This document shows, piece after piece, positions 20,205 through 30,015 of a stretch of 64,000 nt of DNA. Numbering within the stretch: position 1 is the stretch's first letter; every line of letters starts with the position of its first letter. The DNA is taken from contig NZ_CP072941.1 in NCBI RefSeq assembly GCF_018069625.1, positions 5,518,001-5,582,000 of the forward strand, read 5' to 3'. Below the pieces are notes generated by a model, which worked only from the letters and a program-made list of their open reading frames with translations, searched no databases and was not told the DNA's origin. Made by a program: the position numbers and the translations under genes. Origin of the DNA: Streptomyces yatensis (GTDB lineage: Bacteria; Actinomycetota; Actinomycetes; Streptomycetales; Streptomycetaceae).

Positions 20205-21127
20205 CGGGCGCGGGAGCGGACCAGGGGGCGTTGGCGCTGTGCGCCGCGATGCTGTGCGCGGGGGCGGCCGTATGGCTGCTCGCCGGGCGGGACCGGGAGT
20301 TGCGCCGGGTGAGGGTGCTGTTCGCGGGCGGCGGACCCGTCGAGCCGACGGGGCCCGGCCCAGCCAAGCGGCTGTCCGAGACGGCCGCCTGGCTGCGGGA
20401 GCGCTGGCGGGTCGGGTACGGCGGGCGGATGGGGCGTGAGCTGCTGTGTCTGCCGGTCGGATGTGCGATCGCGCTGCTGGGCGCGTCGGTGCTGCCGCTG
20501 CTCGGGGCGGTGGTGGCCACCCCGGTCGTCGGCCGGTGGCTGCGGTCCCGGCGGCGTGAGCGGGACCGTATGCGGCGCGCCGCCGGGGTGATCGACCTCT
20601 GTGCCACCGTGGCGGGTGAGCTGCGGGCCGGGCGGCATCCCGGCGAGGCGCTGCTGGCGGTGGACCCGGGGCACCTGAGGGAGCGTTGGGGGCTGGTGAC
20701 GGCCGCGGCCCGGTTCGGTGGTGAAGTGCCGGATGCGCTGCGGAGGGTGGCCCGGCTGCCGGGTGCCGAGGGGCTCACCGGGGTCGCGGCCTGCTGGCAG
20801 GTGGCGGTCGACGAGGGAGCGGGGCTGGCGGCGGGTCTCGACCGGGTGGCGGCGGCGCTGCGTGCCGAACGGGACCAGCGGGAGAGCCTGGACGCCAAGC
20901 TGGCGGGGGCCAAGGCCACCGCCGTGGCACTGGCGGTGCTGCCCGTCGTCGGGCTGGTGCTGGGCGGGCTGCTGGGCTCCAATCCACTGCATGAGCTGCT
21001 GCACACCACGACCGGGCTGAGCTGCCTCCTGGTGGGCGGCCTGCTGGAGTGGGCGGGCCTGGTGTGGACCGGCCGGATGGTGCGGGCGGCGCGTGAGCCG
21101 GGGCGGCCGGTGGCCGATGAGCGCTGA
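20201..21127 (+). CDS. tadB: TadB-like inner-membrane platform protein (T2SS F family)
   Basis: A 308-residue membrane protein of the type II secretion F family. Hydrophobic segments lie near the N-terminus ([17 protein letters not shown]), around 90-110 and twice near the C-terminus. The GspF-like four-helix domain lies between them ([19 protein letters not shown]). It is expected to form the platform that TadA drives. ATG 20201 overlaps the tadA stop. Its own end overlaps the tadC start by 11 bases. Confidence 0.9.
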   Translation: MTGAGADQGALALCAAMLCAGAAVWLLAGRDRELRRVRVLFAGGGPVEPTGPGPAKRLSETAAWLRERWRVGYGGRMGRELLCLPVGCAIALLGASVLPLLGAVVATPVVGRWLRSRRRERDRMRRAAGVIDLCATVAGELRAGRHPGEALLAVDPGHLRERWGLVTAAARFGGEVPDALRRVARLPGAEGLTGVAACWQVAVDEGAGLAAGLDRVAAALRAERDQRESLDAKLAGAKATAVALAVLPVVGLVLGGLLGSNPLHELLHTTTGLSCLLVGGLLEWAGLVWTGRMVRAAREPGRPVADER

Positions 21128-21959
21128 GGTTGTCCACAGCCTGGGGATCTCGCTGTCCTTCCTGGCGGCGGTCCTGTGCACGGTGATGGCGATGGTCGAG
21201 GCCCATCGGGAGCGGGGCGCCCGACGGCGGCTGGCGGCGCTGCTTCCGGGCGCGGAGGACGAGCGGCCGAGGAGGGCCTGGCCCAGGCGGCCGAGGAGGG
21301 CGCGGCCGTGGCGGCGCCGACGCGCCGGGGCCACTGCGGGCGCGCTGCCCCTCTGGGCGGCGCCGTGCGGCGCTGTGACGATCCCTGTCGTCCTCGTCGG
21401 AGGGCCGCCGGGGTGGTTGCTGGGGCTCACCGCGGCCTACGGCCTCTGGCGGTGGCAGCGACACCGCCGCACGGCGGCCGGGAGCCCCGGCCGTGACCGG
21501 CACCTCGAGGCACTTGCCGCGCGCCAGATCCCGCTGGCCGCCGATCTGCTGACTGCCTGCCTGGCGGCCGGAGCGGGCCCGCGGAGGGCGGCGGAGGCGG
21601 TGGGAGGTTCGCTCGGCGGCCCGGTAGGCGAGCGGCTTGCCCAGACCGCGGCGGAGCTGCGGCTGGGAGGCGAACCCGCCCACGCCTGGGAGCGCATCGG
21701 GGCTCTGCCCGGGGCACAGGGGCTGGCGCGCGCCCTGGAACGGGCCGGGACAACGGGCGCTCCGGCGGTGGAGCCGGTGTCCCGCCTGGCGGCCGAATGC
21801 CGGGCCGCGCAGGGCCGGGCGGCGATGAAACGGGCCGACCGCACCGGTGTGCTGGTCAACGCACCGCTCGCGGGCTGCTTCCTCCCCGCGTTCCTGCTGG
21901 TCGGCCTGGCCCCGGTGATGATCGGGCTGGCCCGCGGCCTGATGGGCGACGGCCCCTGA
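21117..21959 (+). CDS. tadC: TadC-like inner-membrane platform protein
   Basis: A 280-residue partner of TadB from the same F-family fold. It has an N-terminal membrane helix, an arginine-rich linker (about 50-70), a hydrophobic pair around 80-105, the GspF-like domain with [20 protein letters not shown], and a final membrane segment near the end. It starts at ATG 21117 inside the tadB end. A 126-base gap with low-complexity AAC-rich sequence follows before the pilin gene, long enough for a separate regulatory step. Confidence 0.87.
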   Translation: MSAEVVHSLGISLSFLAAVLCTVMAMVEAHRERGARRRLAALLPGAEDERPRRAWPRRPRRARPWRRRRAGATAGALPLWAAPCGAVTIPVVLVGGPPGWLLGLTAAYGLWRWQRHRRTAAGSPGRDRHLEALAARQIPLAADLLTACLAAGAGPRRAAEAVGGSLGGPVGERLAQTAAELRLGGEPAHAWERIGALPGAQGLARALERAGTTGAPAVEPVSRLAAECRAAQGRAAMKRADRTGVLVNAPLAGCFLPAFLLVGLAPVMIGLARGLMGDGP

Positions 21960-22085
21960 GCACGGCGAGGCCACCAATCACACCAGCACCAACCACACCA
22001 GCGAACGACAACAGCACGGCGAACGAAGAACGGCGAACGACGAACCGCGGTCAGTGACACCGCGGACAGGGACAAGGGGGCCGAC

Positions 22086-22283
22086 ATGGTGAAGCAGTGG
22101 TGGGTACGCCGGTATGCGGCGGCGCGTGCGAAGGCCGAGGCGGGCATGGCCACCGCCGAGTACGCGATGGGGACGATCGCGGCATGCGGTTTCGCCGCGG
22201 TGCTCTACAAGGTGGTGACCAGCGGGACCGTCAGCGGCGCGCTGCAGTCAGTCATCGGACGGGCGCTCGATGCGCAGTTCTGA
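22086..22283 (+). CDS. Flp pilin-like DUF4244 protein
   Basis: A 65-residue protein of the DUF4244 type. After a basic leader, GMATAEYAMGTIAACGFAAV matches a type IVb pilin: a glycine before a hydrophobic helix with a glutamate at position five of the mature form. It is the likely major pilin of this tad system, processed by a prepilin peptidase not encoded in the window. ATG 22086 has AAGGGGG upstream. The gene overlaps the next TadE-like gene by 14 bases. Confidence 0.85.
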   Translation: MVKQWWVRRYAAARAKAEAGMATAEYAMGTIAACGFAAVLYKVVTSGTVSGALQSVIGRALDAQF

Positions 22284-22755
22284 GGCGCCGGGGACGGCGG
22301 AGCGGACGGGCCCGCGCGCCAGAAGCGGCGCGCGGGGCGTCCCAGGGCTCCGGGGCATCGCAAGAACCCAGCGCACGGGGCGGGACAGCGCCTTCGTCAC
22401 GGCGGAGACGGCCGTCGCGCTGCCGGTGCTGGCGCTGTTCGCCCTGATGCTGATCTGGGGGCTGATGGCCGCGGCCGCGCAGCTTCAGTGCGTGGACGCG
22501 GCCAGGGCCGGGGCGAGGGCGGCGGCGCGTTCGGAGCCGAGGGCGGACGCGATGGCCGCCGCCCGCTCGGCTGCACCGGATGGAGCGCGGGTCGAGCTCT
22601 GGCAGGAGGGAGACCTGGTGCGGGTGCGGGTCCGGACGCATGCCGCCGGTCCCGGCCCGCTGGCGGTGAATCTGCACGGCGAGGCGGCCGCGCTCGCCGA
22701 GGACGCGGTGGGCGCGGTGGACGCGGGTGGTGCGGCCCGGGAGGCGGCCCCGTGA
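22270..22755 (+). CDS. TadE-like pseudopilin
   Basis: A 161-residue TadE-family protein. After about 40 disordered residues, FVTAETAVALPVLALFALML is the TadE-type signal and membrane helix with its conserved glutamate. An alanine-rich, small extracytoplasmic domain follows. TadE/TadF proteins are minor pilins needed for fimbria assembly. The ATG at 22270 lies within the pilin gene; a shorter start closer to the hydrophobic helix is possible. The stop overlaps the GTG of the next gene, again by four bases. Confidence 0.85.
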   Translation: MRSSEAPGTAERTGPRARSGARGVPGLRGIARTQRTGRDSAFVTAETAVALPVLALFALMLIWGLMAAAAQLQCVDAARAGARAAARSEPRADAMAAARSAAPDGARVELWQEGDLVRVRVRTHAAGPGPLAVNLHGEAAALAEDAVGAVDAGGAAREAAP

Positions 22756-23129
22756 GGAAGGCGGACGACCGGGGGTCGGCCACCGTCTGGGCGGCGCTGG
22801 CCGCGACGGCCCTGTGCGCGGTGTTCGCGGCTGTACTGGCGGCAGGGCAGGCCATGGTGGCGCGCCATCGGGCGGGCGGAGCCGCCGATCTGGCGGCGCT
22901 CGCGGCGGCGGACCACGGCCTGGAGGGCCCTCGAACGGCTTGCGGTCTGGCCCGGCGGGTGGCCTCCGCCCAGGGGGCGCGCGTGGTGCGATGTGCCCTG
23001 AGCGGTGAGATCGCGGACCTTACGGCGGAGGTGCGCACGGGCCCGTTCACCCTCCGGGCCAGGGCACGGGCGGGGCCCGCGGGCACTCCCCTCACCGGAC
23101 CGCCGCCGGCGTCGGGCGGTGGGCAGCGC
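22752..23129 (+). CDS. Second TadE-like protein (helicase/secretion neighbourhood family), no stop codon before the helicase
   Basis: Begins at GTG 22752 with VRKADDRGSATVWAALAATA and a hydrophobic helix, typical of the small TadE-like proteins that pair with the DECH helicase. The recognisable part ends near residue 115 (RARARAGPAG). No in-frame stop follows: the frame stays open antisense to the helicase gene until 25463, formally 903 codons. I give the end at the helicase stop as the supported portion. Either a stop was lost, the gene really runs antisense, or there is an assembly error. I saw no stop in the other two frames just past 23095 either. Confidence 0.6.
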
Positions 23130-25586
23130 TCACTCGGCGGTCGGCGGCTGCTCCGGGGCCCCGGCGAGCAGGGTCGTCAGCAGGCGGATGGCGGCCCTCT
23201 TGTCCAGCGGGTCGTTGCCGTTGCCGCACTTGGGCGACTGGATGCAGGACGGGCATCCCGCCTCGCATTCGCAGACGGCGATCGCCTCGCGGGTGGCGGC
23301 CAGCCAGCGGGCGGCCGTGTGGAAGGCGCGCTCGGCGAAGCCCGCGCCACCCGGATGGCCGTCGTACACGAAGACGGTCGGCAGCAGCGTGTCGGGGTGC
23401 AGCGGGACGGACACCCCGCCGATGTCCCAGCGGTCGCAGGTGGCGAAGAGCGGCAGGATGCCGATCGAGGCGTGCTCGGCGGCGTGCAGGGCACCGCCGA
23501 GGGCCTGGGGGTGCACCCGGGCCTCCTCGAGCTGGTCGTCGGTGACCGTCCACCACACGGCCCGGGTGCGCAGGGTGCGCGGCGGGAGGTCGAGCTTGGA
23601 CTCGCCGAGGACCTCACCGGTGATCAGCTTGCGGCGCAGAAAGGAGACCACCTGGTTGGTGACCTCGACCGAGCCGAAGCACAGCCGCGCGTCCCCCCAG
23701 GGGATCTCGGTGGTGGTCTCCAGGATGGAGATCGCCGTGGTGTCGCGGGCCGTGGTCGAGTAGGGCGGAGCGGCCTCCTCCACCAGGGCGACCGAGTCGT
23801 CGAGGTCGAACTGCCTGACGAGATAGCTCCGGCCCTGATGGAGGTGGACGGCGCCCTCGTGGACGGTGGTGTGGGCCGCCGCGGCGTCCACGGTGCCCAG
23901 CAGCCGCCCGGTCGCCGCCTCCACGACCTGGACCGGGCTGCCGCCCGCCCCGCGGATGTCGGTGAGGTCGGCGGCGCGCTCACGGCGCGTCCAGTGCCAG
24001 GCGGTCGCCCGCCGCCGCAGCAGCTTGCGCTGCTCGAGCTGCGGCATCAGCTCCTCGGTGGCGGGGCCGAAGAGCTCCAGGTCCGGCTCGGTGAGCGGAA
24101 GCTCGGCCGCGGCCGCGCACAGGTGCGGCGCGAGGACGTAGGGGTTGTCCGGGTCCAGGACGGTGGACTCCACCGGCTGCCGGAAGAGGGCGTCCGGATG
24201 GTGGACGAGATAGGTGTCCAGCGGGTCGTCCCGGGCCACCAGGATCGCCAGGGCCCCTTCGCCGGTACGCCCGGCCCGCCCCGCCTGCTGCCACAGGGAG
24301 GCGCGGGTGCCGGGGTAGCCCGCCACGACCACGGCGTCCAGCCCGGCGATGTCCATCCCCAGCTCCAGGGCGGTGGTGGAGGCGAGCCCCAGCAGCTCAC
24401 CGGAGTGCAGGGCCCTCTCCAGGGCGCGGCGTTCCTCGGGGAGATAGCCGCCGCGATAGGCGGCGATCCGGTCCGGAAGCGAGCGGTCCACCTCCGCGAG
24501 CCGCTCCTGGGCGATGAGCGCGATGAGCTCCGCGCCCCGCCGGGAGCGCACGAAGGTGACCGTACGGACGCCCTGGACGGCCAGGTCGGTGAGCAGGTCC
24601 GCGGACTCGGCCGTGGCCGTGCGGCGTACCGGGGCGCCCTGCTCGCCGTGGAGCTCGGTCAGCGGCGGCTCCCAGAGGGCGAAGACGACCTCACCGCGGG
24701 GCGAGCCGTCCTCGGTGATCTCCACGACCGGCACGCCGGTCAGCCGGCTCGCGGCGACCGCCGGATCGGAGGCGGTGGCCGAGGCGAGCAGGAACACCGG
24801 CGAGGAACCGTAGCGGGCACAGACGCGGCGCAGCCTGCGCAGCACCTGGGCCACATGGGAGCCGAAGACACCCCGGTAGGTGTGGCATTCGTCGATCACC
24901 ACATAGCGCAGCGCGCGCAGGAAGGAGGACCACCTGGGGTGGCCGGGCAGGATGCCGCGGTGGAGCATGTCGGGGTTGGTGAGCACATAGTTCGCGTACT
25001 GGCGCACCCACTCGCGCTCCTCCACGGGCGTGTCGCCGTCGTAGACCGCCGCCCGGACGCCGGTGCCCAGCGGGGCGGTGAGGCCGGCCACCGCGCGGCG
25101 CTGGTCGGCGGCCAGTGCCTTGGTGGGGGAGAGGTACAGGGCGGTCGTTCCCCGCCCGTTGGGCTCCTCCGAGCCATCCAGCAGGGTGCTGAGGACGGGG
25201 GCCAGATAGGCGAGGGACTTGCCGGAGGCGGTTCCGGTGGCCACGACCACGGAATCCCCGCGCAGCGCGTGTTCGGCCGTACGCGCCTGGTGGGCCCACG
25301 GGCGATCGATGCCGGCCGCGCGAATGGCGTTGATCACCTCCGGCCGGATCGCCGAGGGCCAGTCGGCATGGGTTCCCGGACGCGGGGGCAAGTGCTCCGT
25401 ATGAGTGATGCGCGCGCCCCGGCCCGCCCCGGTGCTCAGCCCACCGAGGACGGCCCGGGGTGAGGGGCGTATGCCCGCCTGCCGCGGGATTTGGTCGTGG
25501 GCCATCGACACCGAGTGTGTCACTGGTCTGACGGACAATGGTCTCAAGGCGTCGTGCACGCCTGCTGGTAAGTGATTGAATGCCAT
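23130..25586 (-). CDS. DECH-box helicase of the secretion neighbourhood (DUF1998-type C-terminus)
   Basis: An 818-residue superfamily 2 helicase. Walker [10 protein letters not shown] lies near 117-124, VVIDECHTY (DECH) near 230, and the second RecA domain ends with [12 protein letters not shown]. The C-terminus has a four-cysteine cluster ([19 protein letters not shown]), as in Hrq1/MrfA-type repair helicases. It is regularly found beside tad genes in actinobacteria; the reason is unknown. ATG 25586 gives MAFNHLPAG, which I recall as conserved. The longer open frame would run antisense into bldG and is rejected. It is divergent from bldG, with 54 bases between starts. Confidence 0.92.
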   Translation of the reverse strand: MAFNHLPAGVHDALRPLSVRPVTHSVSMAHDQIPRQAGIRPSPRAVLGGLSTGAGRGARITHTEHLPPRPGTHADWPSAIRPEVINAIRAAGIDRPWAHQARTAEHALRGDSVVVATGTASGKSLAYLAPVLSTLLDGSEEPNGRGTTALYLSPTKALAADQRRAVAGLTAPLGTGVRAAVYDGDTPVEEREWVRQYANYVLTNPDMLHRGILPGHPRWSSFLRALRYVVIDECHTYRGVFGSHVAQVLRRLRRVCARYGSSPVFLLASATASDPAVAASRLTGVPVVEITEDGSPRGEVVFALWEPPLTELHGEQGAPVRRTATAESADLLTDLAVQGVRTVTFVRSRRGAELIALIAQERLAEVDRSLPDRIAAYRGGYLPEERRALERALHSGELLGLASTTALELGMDIAGLDAVVVAGYPGTRASLWQQAGRAGRTGEGALAILVARDDPLDTYLVHHPDALFRQPVESTVLDPDNPYVLAPHLCAAAAELPLTEPDLELFGPATEELMPQLEQRKLLRRRATAWHWTRRERAADLTDIRGAGGSPVQVVEAATGRLLGTVDAAAAHTTVHEGAVHLHQGRSYLVRQFDLDDSVALVEEAAPPYSTTARDTTAISILETTTEIPWGDARLCFGSVEVTNQVVSFLRRKLITGEVLGESKLDLPPRTLRTRAVWWTVTDDQLEEARVHPQALGGALHAAEHASIGILPLFATCDRWDIGGVSVPLHPDTLLPTVFVYDGHPGGAGFAERAFHTAARWLAATREAIAVCECEAGCPSCIQSPKCGNGNDPLDKRAAIRLLTTLLAGAPEQPPTAE

Positions 25587-25640
25587 CGCGGCTGCCGATC
25601 CATGGGGGGCGACCGCTCGATGCAAGGTGCTGGAGGATCC

Positions 25641-25982
25641 GTGGACCTGTCCCTGTCGACTCGGACCGTCGATGACCGCACGGTCGTCGAGGTCGGTGGC
25701 GAGATTGATGTATACACCGCGCCCAAGCTGCGCGAGCAGCTGGTCGAGCTTGTCAACGACGGCAACTACCACCTGGTCGTCGACATGGAGGGCGTCGACT
25801 TTCTCGACTCCACCGGACTCGGCGTGCTCGTCGGCGGGCTCAAGCGAGTGCGGGCCCACGAGGGCTCGCTGCGCCTGGTGTGCAACCAGGAGCGCATTCT
25901 GAAGATCTTCCGCATCACCGGCCTGACCAAGGTGTTCCCGATTCACACCTCGGTCGAGGACGCTGTCGCGGCGACCGACTGA
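25641..25982 (+). CDS. bldG: BldG anti-anti-sigma factor
   Basis: A 113-residue STAS-domain anti-sigma antagonist, the same length as Streptomyces coelicolor BldG. The phosphorylated serine is Ser57 in [11 protein letters not shown]. BldG is needed for aerial mycelium and antibiotic production; unphosphorylated BldG binds anti-sigma factors and releases their sigma partners. GTG 25641 has GGAGGA four bases upstream. The frame is open further upstream, but the family begins [10 protein letters not shown]. The anti-sigma gene follows after 92 bases, as in S. coelicolor. The start region lies only 54 bases from the divergent helicase start, so the promoters overlap. Confidence 0.97.
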   Translation: MDLSLSTRTVDDRTVVEVGGEIDVYTAPKLREQLVELVNDGNYHLVVDMEGVDFLDSTGLGVLVGGLKRVRAHEGSLRLVCNQERILKIFRITGLTKVFPIHTSVEDAVAATD

Positions 25983-26074
25983 CAAGATCGCCGAAGGAAG
26001 ACACAGAAGGGGGTTCCGGGCGGCGTACGCCCGGCCCTCCCGATAAGCACGCCCATACGCCCGAGGGGGATGGC

Positions 26075-26503
26075 ATGGCCACCGTCGAACTCCGCTTCAG
26101 CGCGCTGCCTGAGCACGTCAGGACCGCTCGTCTTGTCGCGGCCGCCGTGGCGCGTCGGGCGGGGGTGGATGAGGCCGTGCTCGACGAGGTGCGGCTCGCG
26201 GTCGGCGAGGCGTGCACGCGTGCGGTCGGGCTCCACCTGAGCAATGGGGTGGAGGCGCCGGTGCGGGTGTCGCTGACCGAGGAGGAGAAGAAGTTCTCCA
26301 TCGAGGTCGGTGACGAATCCCCGACCTCGGCGGCCCTGGCGTCCGGCTCCCATCCGGAGATGGACGACGAGGCCGAGGGCGAGGACGAGATGGGTCTCGC
26401 CGTCATCAGCGGGCTCGTCGACGATGTCGAGGTGACGACCAGCGAATCCGGTGGAGTGATCCGGATGAGCTGGCCGACGTCACCCCAGCCCGTGGTGTCC
26501 TAG
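26075..26503 (+). CDS. BldG-partner anti-sigma factor (RsbW-like, degenerate GHKL)
   Basis: A 142-residue anti-sigma factor of the RsbW/SpoIIAB group and the known direct partner of BldG in Streptomyces coelicolor. EVRLAVGEACTRAVGLH corresponds to the N box, but the usual asparagine after EACT is arginine. The DxGxG loop appears only as GDESPTSA. The G2-like segment GLAVISGLVDDVEV remains. These changes suggest weak or altered ATP binding, so it may not be the main kinase for BldG. ATG 26075 follows GAGGGGGATGGC. A long repeat-rich gap follows the gene. Confidence 0.9.
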   Translation: MATVELRFSALPEHVRTARLVAAAVARRAGVDEAVLDEVRLAVGEACTRAVGLHLSNGVEAPVRVSLTEEEKKFSIEVGDESPTSAALASGSHPEMDDEAEGEDEMGLAVISGLVDDVEVTTSESGGVIRMSWPTSPQPVVS

Positions 26504-27271
26504 CCCCCACAGTGCCGGGCCCTGCCCCATCGGGCTGGCTGTCTCTCCCCGTGCCGGGTCCTGCCGCGCCGGGCTCTGACCCACTGGGCTGAATGCTGCC
26601 TCGCCGTGCCGGGTCCTGTTCGCGGTGGGCTGCGTCCTGCCCCCGTTCGTCGGGGCCTGCTCGCAGGGGGCTGGTTCATGCCCCAGTCGGTTCGGGTCCT
26701 GCCACGTCCGGCTGCCTCGTGCTCTCGTCGGTTCGGGCTCTGCCCGCGTCGGGCTGAGCCCTGTCCCGCCGGGCTGGGCTCTGCCCGCGTTGGGCTGATC
26801 CCTGTTCCGCCGGCTGAGTCCTGCCCGCGCCGGACTGATCCCTGTCCCGTCGGGCTGAGTCCTGCCCGCGTCGGGCTGATCCCTGTCCCGCCGGGCTGAG
26901 TCCTGCCCGCGTCGGGCTGAGCCCTGCCCGGGCCGGGCTGGATCCTGTTCGCACAGGCTGCGTCCGGCTGGCGCCGTGCCGGGTCCTCTTCACCACGGCT
27001 CGTCGGGGCCGGGAGTGGCCTCGCTCGTCCTGATCGCCGAAGCCGGGTCCCTCGTGAGGGTCATCTGTCCGTCATCCCTCTTCCGACCTGTCCCGACCCG
27101 CAGGACCCGCTGGAACCCTCCGAACCGGCCGTTTCATGATCGCCGGTCCGGCTGTTGGCATGCCCGCGCCCGGTCGGCCGCGTGGTCCCCGCGCACCTCT
27201 CGGCGCGCGCTTTTTCGATCTCTGGCTTAGGCTCTGAACAGCGCTTTTCTCGACGACGCAGGACTGCCGCT
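26504..27271. repeat. Minisatellite-like region, about 20.5-base period
   Basis: No gene is supported here. Between 26,740 and 26,955 the word GGGCTG recurs at 26751, 26771, 26792, 26812, 26832 (variant), 26852, 26873, 26893, 26914 and 26935. Weaker copies extend back to about 26,520. Units look like CCTGCCCGCGTCGGGCTGAG, and many can fold as CCCG-CGT-CGGG hairpins. The spacing is close to two helical turns. There are no unique spacers, so it is not a CRISPR array. Confidence 0.75.
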
Positions 27272-27310
27272 AGATCATCTATATAGATCATTTGTAGAGA
27301 TCATTTTACA
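27272..27310. promoter_or_regulatory. Three 13-base AGATCAT iterons upstream of hppA
   Basis: AGATCAT occurs at 27272, 27285 and 27298, exactly 13 bases apart, in an AT-rich island. A small hairpin (TTCCTTC/GAAGGAA, 27332-27349) follows. The spacing suggests a protein-binding array controlling hppA, about 230 bases upstream of its start. No known regulator is assigned. Confidence 0.5.
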
Positions 27311-27408
27311 TCCGTCAGTGAATTGTCGACCTTCCTTCTTCCGAAGGAATTCATACCGCCAAACCAATTGATCTTCGCTGGTGCGGGCGAATTCCCATTC
27401 CGGCGCCC

Positions 27409-27495
27409 TGTTTTGATCGTGTGACGCTCCCTACAATCCGTCCACATCTCGAGCTCAGGACGCCTGAGCGCGGCGGCTCTTCTGCGGTCGCAGAA
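27409..27495 (+). promoter_or_regulatory. Candidate hppA promoter and folded leader
   Basis: TACAAT at 27432-27437 is a good -10 box; TGTTTT 17 bases upstream is a weak -35. The implied leader of about 90 bases contains two compact hairpins: GCTCAGG/CCTGAGC (27453-27469) and TTCTGCG/CGCAGAA (27480-27495). Confidence 0.45.
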
Positions 27496-27533
27496 CTGCT
27501 GCGCGCCCATGTGCCAAACGTCAAGGAGGACGA

Positions 27534-29972
27534 ATGGCGGGGCCTCTCACCCCTCATCAGCTGGACCTCACCCCAACCCTGGCCGCCGCAGAGCTGACCG
27601 ACGACAACCGTGTGATCGTGCTGGTGATCGCCGCCGTCGCGATCGCGGCGCTCGCGGTCGCGGTGGTCCTGGTACGACAAGTCCTCGCGGCGGGCGAGGG
27701 CACGGACAGTATGAAGAAGATCGCCGAGGCCGTTCAGGAAGGCGCCAATGCCTATCTGGCCCGGCAGCTGCGCACCCTCGGCGGATTCGCCGTGGTGGTG
27801 TTCTTCCTGCTCATGCTGTTGCCGGCGGACGACTGGGCGCAGCGCATCGGGCGTTCGGTGTTCTTTCTGATCGGTGCGGCATTCTCGGCAGCCACCGGCT
27901 ATATCGGGATGTGGCTCGCGGTGCGCAGCAATGTGCGCGTCGCCGCCGCCGCCCGTGAGGCCACCCCCGAGCCCCCCACCACACCCGTCAATGGCGATTC
28001 GGCCGCTTCCGCACCCGGTAAGCCGAGCGTGGATCTCACGGCCGTCTCGCACAAGGCGATGAAGATCGCTTTCCGTACCGGCGGTGTGGTGGGCATGTTC
28101 ACCGTGGGCCTCGGACTGCTGGGCGCCTCCTGCGTGGTGCTGGTCTACGCGGCCGACGCGCCCAAGGTGCTGGAGGGCTTCGGGCTCGGCGCCGCGCTGA
28201 TCGCGATGTTCATGAGGGTCGGCGGTGGCATCTTCACCAAGGCCGCCGACGTCGGCGCCGACCTCGTCGGCAAGGTCGAGAAGGGCATCCCCGAGGACGA
28301 CCCGCGCAACGCCGCCACCATCGCGGACAACGTTGGCGACAACGTCGGTGACTGCGCCGGTATGGCCGCCGACCTCTTCGAGTCGTACGCCGTCACCCTG
28401 GTCGCCGCGCTGATCCTCGGCAAGGCGGCCTTCGGTGACTCCGGGCTGGCCTTCCCGCTGCTCGTTCCGGCCATCGGCGTGGTCACCGCCATGATCGGGA
28501 TCTTCGCCGTGGCCCCGCGCCGCGCCGATCGCAGCGGAATGAGCGCCATCAACCGCGGCTTCTTCATCTCCGCCCTGATCTCGATGGCGCTGGTGGCGGT
28601 CGCGGTCTTCACCTATCTGCCGTCCAGCTACGCGGATCTCGACGGGGTCACCAACCGCGAGATCCTCGGCCACAGCGGTGATCCGCGGATTCTCGCGCTC
28701 GTCGCCGTCGCCATCGGCATCGTGCTGGCCGCGCTCATCCAGCAGCTCACGGGCTACTTCACCGAGACGACCCGGCGTCCCGTGCGGGATGTCGGCAAGA
28801 CCTCGCTGACCGGCCCGGCCACGGTGGTGCTCTCCGGTATCTCGCTCGGTCTGGAGTCGGCCGTCTACTCGGCGGTGCTGATCGGGCTGAGCGTCTACGG
28901 CGCCTTCCTGCTCGGCGGCACCTCGATCATGCTGGCGCTGTTCGCCGTGGCGCTCGCCGGCACCGGCCTGCTCACCACGGTCGGTGTGATCGTCGCCATG
29001 GACACCTTCGGTCCGGTCTCCGACAACGCCCAGGGCATCGCCGAGATGTCCGGCGATGTCGAGGGCGCGGGCGCGCAGGTGCTCACCGACCTCGACGCGG
29101 TCGGCAACACCACCAAGGCGATCACCAAGGGCATCGCCATCGCGACGGCGGTGCTCGCCGCGGCCGCGCTCTTCGGCTCGTACCGCGACGCCATCGCGGA
29201 GGCCGTGAGCGATGTCCACACCTCCGTGGCCGGAGAGATGAATCTGAACCTGGACATCTCGCAGCCCAACAACCTCGTGGGCCTCGTCCTCGGCGCCGCC
29301 GTCGTCTTCCTCTTCTCCGGGCTGGCGATCAACGCGGTGTCGCGGTCGGCCGGTGCGGTGGTCTTCGAGGTGCGGCGGCAGTTCCGCGAGAAGCCCGGGA
29401 TCATGAACTACAGCGAGAAGCCCGAATACGGCCGGGTCGTCGACATCTGCACCAAGGACGCGCTGCGCGAGCTGGCCACACCGGGTCTGCTCGCCGTCCT
29501 GGCGCCGATCGCCGTCGGCTTCACCTTCGGGGTCGGCGCGCTCGGCTCGTTCCTGGCGGGCGCGATCGGCACCGGCACGCTGATGGCCGTCTTCCTCGCC
29601 AACTCCGGCGGCGCCTGGGACAACGCCAAGAAGCTGGTCGAGGACGGCCATCACGGCGGGAAGGGGAGCGAGGCGCATGCCGCGACGGTGATCGGCGACA
29701 CGGTCGGCGATCCCTTCAAGGACACCGCGGGCCCCGCGATCAACCCGCTGCTGAAGGTGATGAACCTGGTGGCGCTGCTGATCGCCCCCGCGGTGGTGAA
29801 GTTCTCCTACGGGGACAACGCCAGCCCTGGGCTGCGTGCGGTCGTCGCCGGGATCGCCGTCGCGATCATCGTGGCCGCGGTCTACATCTCCAAGCGGCGC
29901 GGAATCGTCGTAGGTGACGAAGACAACTCCGAGCGCGTGGCGAAGTCAGCCGACGCGGCGGTGGTGTCCTAG
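27534..29972 (+). CDS. hppA: Proton-pumping membrane pyrophosphatase, K+-independent type
   Basis: Couples hydrolysis of pyrophosphate to proton export; 812 residues with about 16 membrane helices. The active-site motif DVGADLVGKVEKGIPEDDPR is intact, followed by IADNVGDNVGDCAGM. The motif GNTTKAITKG has lysine and threonine at the two positions that mark K+-independent enzymes (alanine and glycine in K+-dependent ones). ATG 27534 has AAGGAGG upstream. A cytoplasmic insert rich in proline and serine (about 143-163) is not part of the core. It lies alone, downstream of the bldG pair, with its own upstream region. Confidence 0.96.
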   Translation: MAGPLTPHQLDLTPTLAAAELTDDNRVIVLVIAAVAIAALAVAVVLVRQVLAAGEGTDSMKKIAEAVQEGANAYLARQLRTLGGFAVVVFFLLMLLPADDWAQRIGRSVFFLIGAAFSAATGYIGMWLAVRSNVRVAAAAREATPEPPTTPVNGDSAASAPGKPSVDLTAVSHKAMKIAFRTGGVVGMFTVGLGLLGASCVVLVYAADAPKVLEGFGLGAALIAMFMRVGGGIFTKAADVGADLVGKVEKGIPEDDPRNAATIADNVGDNVGDCAGMAADLFESYAVTLVAALILGKAAFGDSGLAFPLLVPAIGVVTAMIGIFAVAPRRADRSGMSAINRGFFISALISMALVAVAVFTYLPSSYADLDGVTNREILGHSGDPRILALVAVAIGIVLAALIQQLTGYFTETTRRPVRDVGKTSLTGPATVVLSGISLGLESAVYSAVLIGLSVYGAFLLGGTSIMLALFAVALAGTGLLTTVGVIVAMDTFGPVSDNAQGIAEMSGDVEGAGAQVLTDLDAVGNTTKAITKGIAIATAVLAAAALFGSYRDAIAEAVSDVHTSVAGEMNLNLDISQPNNLVGLVLGAAVVFLFSGLAINAVSRSAGAVVFEVRRQFREKPGIMNYSEKPEYGRVVDICTKDALRELATPGLLAVLAPIAVGFTFGVGALGSFLAGAIGTGTLMAVFLANSGGAWDNAKKLVEDGHHGGKGSEAHAATVIGDTVGDPFKDTAGPAINPLLKVMNLVALLIAPAVVKFSYGDNASPGLRAVVAGIAVAIIVAAVYISKRRGIVVGDEDNSERVAKSADAAVVS

Positions 29973-30015
29973 CCCCGGAAGGGGCCAGGGGGCCGGGAAA
30001 GCCCCTGCGACATGC

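Noticed and set aside
25587..25985. N-terminal extension of the helicase frame antisense to bldG
   Set aside because: The extension mirrors bldG; the start at 25586 gives the expected helicase N-terminus.
26504..26960. CRISPR array
   Set aside because: The repeats are contiguous and degenerate, with no unique spacers and no cas genes.
27301..27510. Small minus-strand frame of 69 codons upstream of hppA
   Set aside because: No ribosome site and no recognisable feature; the region is better explained as the hppA promoter and leader.
27351..29678. Long open frame (775 codons) on the minus strand opposite hppA
   Set aside because: It mirrors the high-GC third-position pattern of hppA, is rich in H, R, G and E without motifs, and overlaps a certain gene completely.
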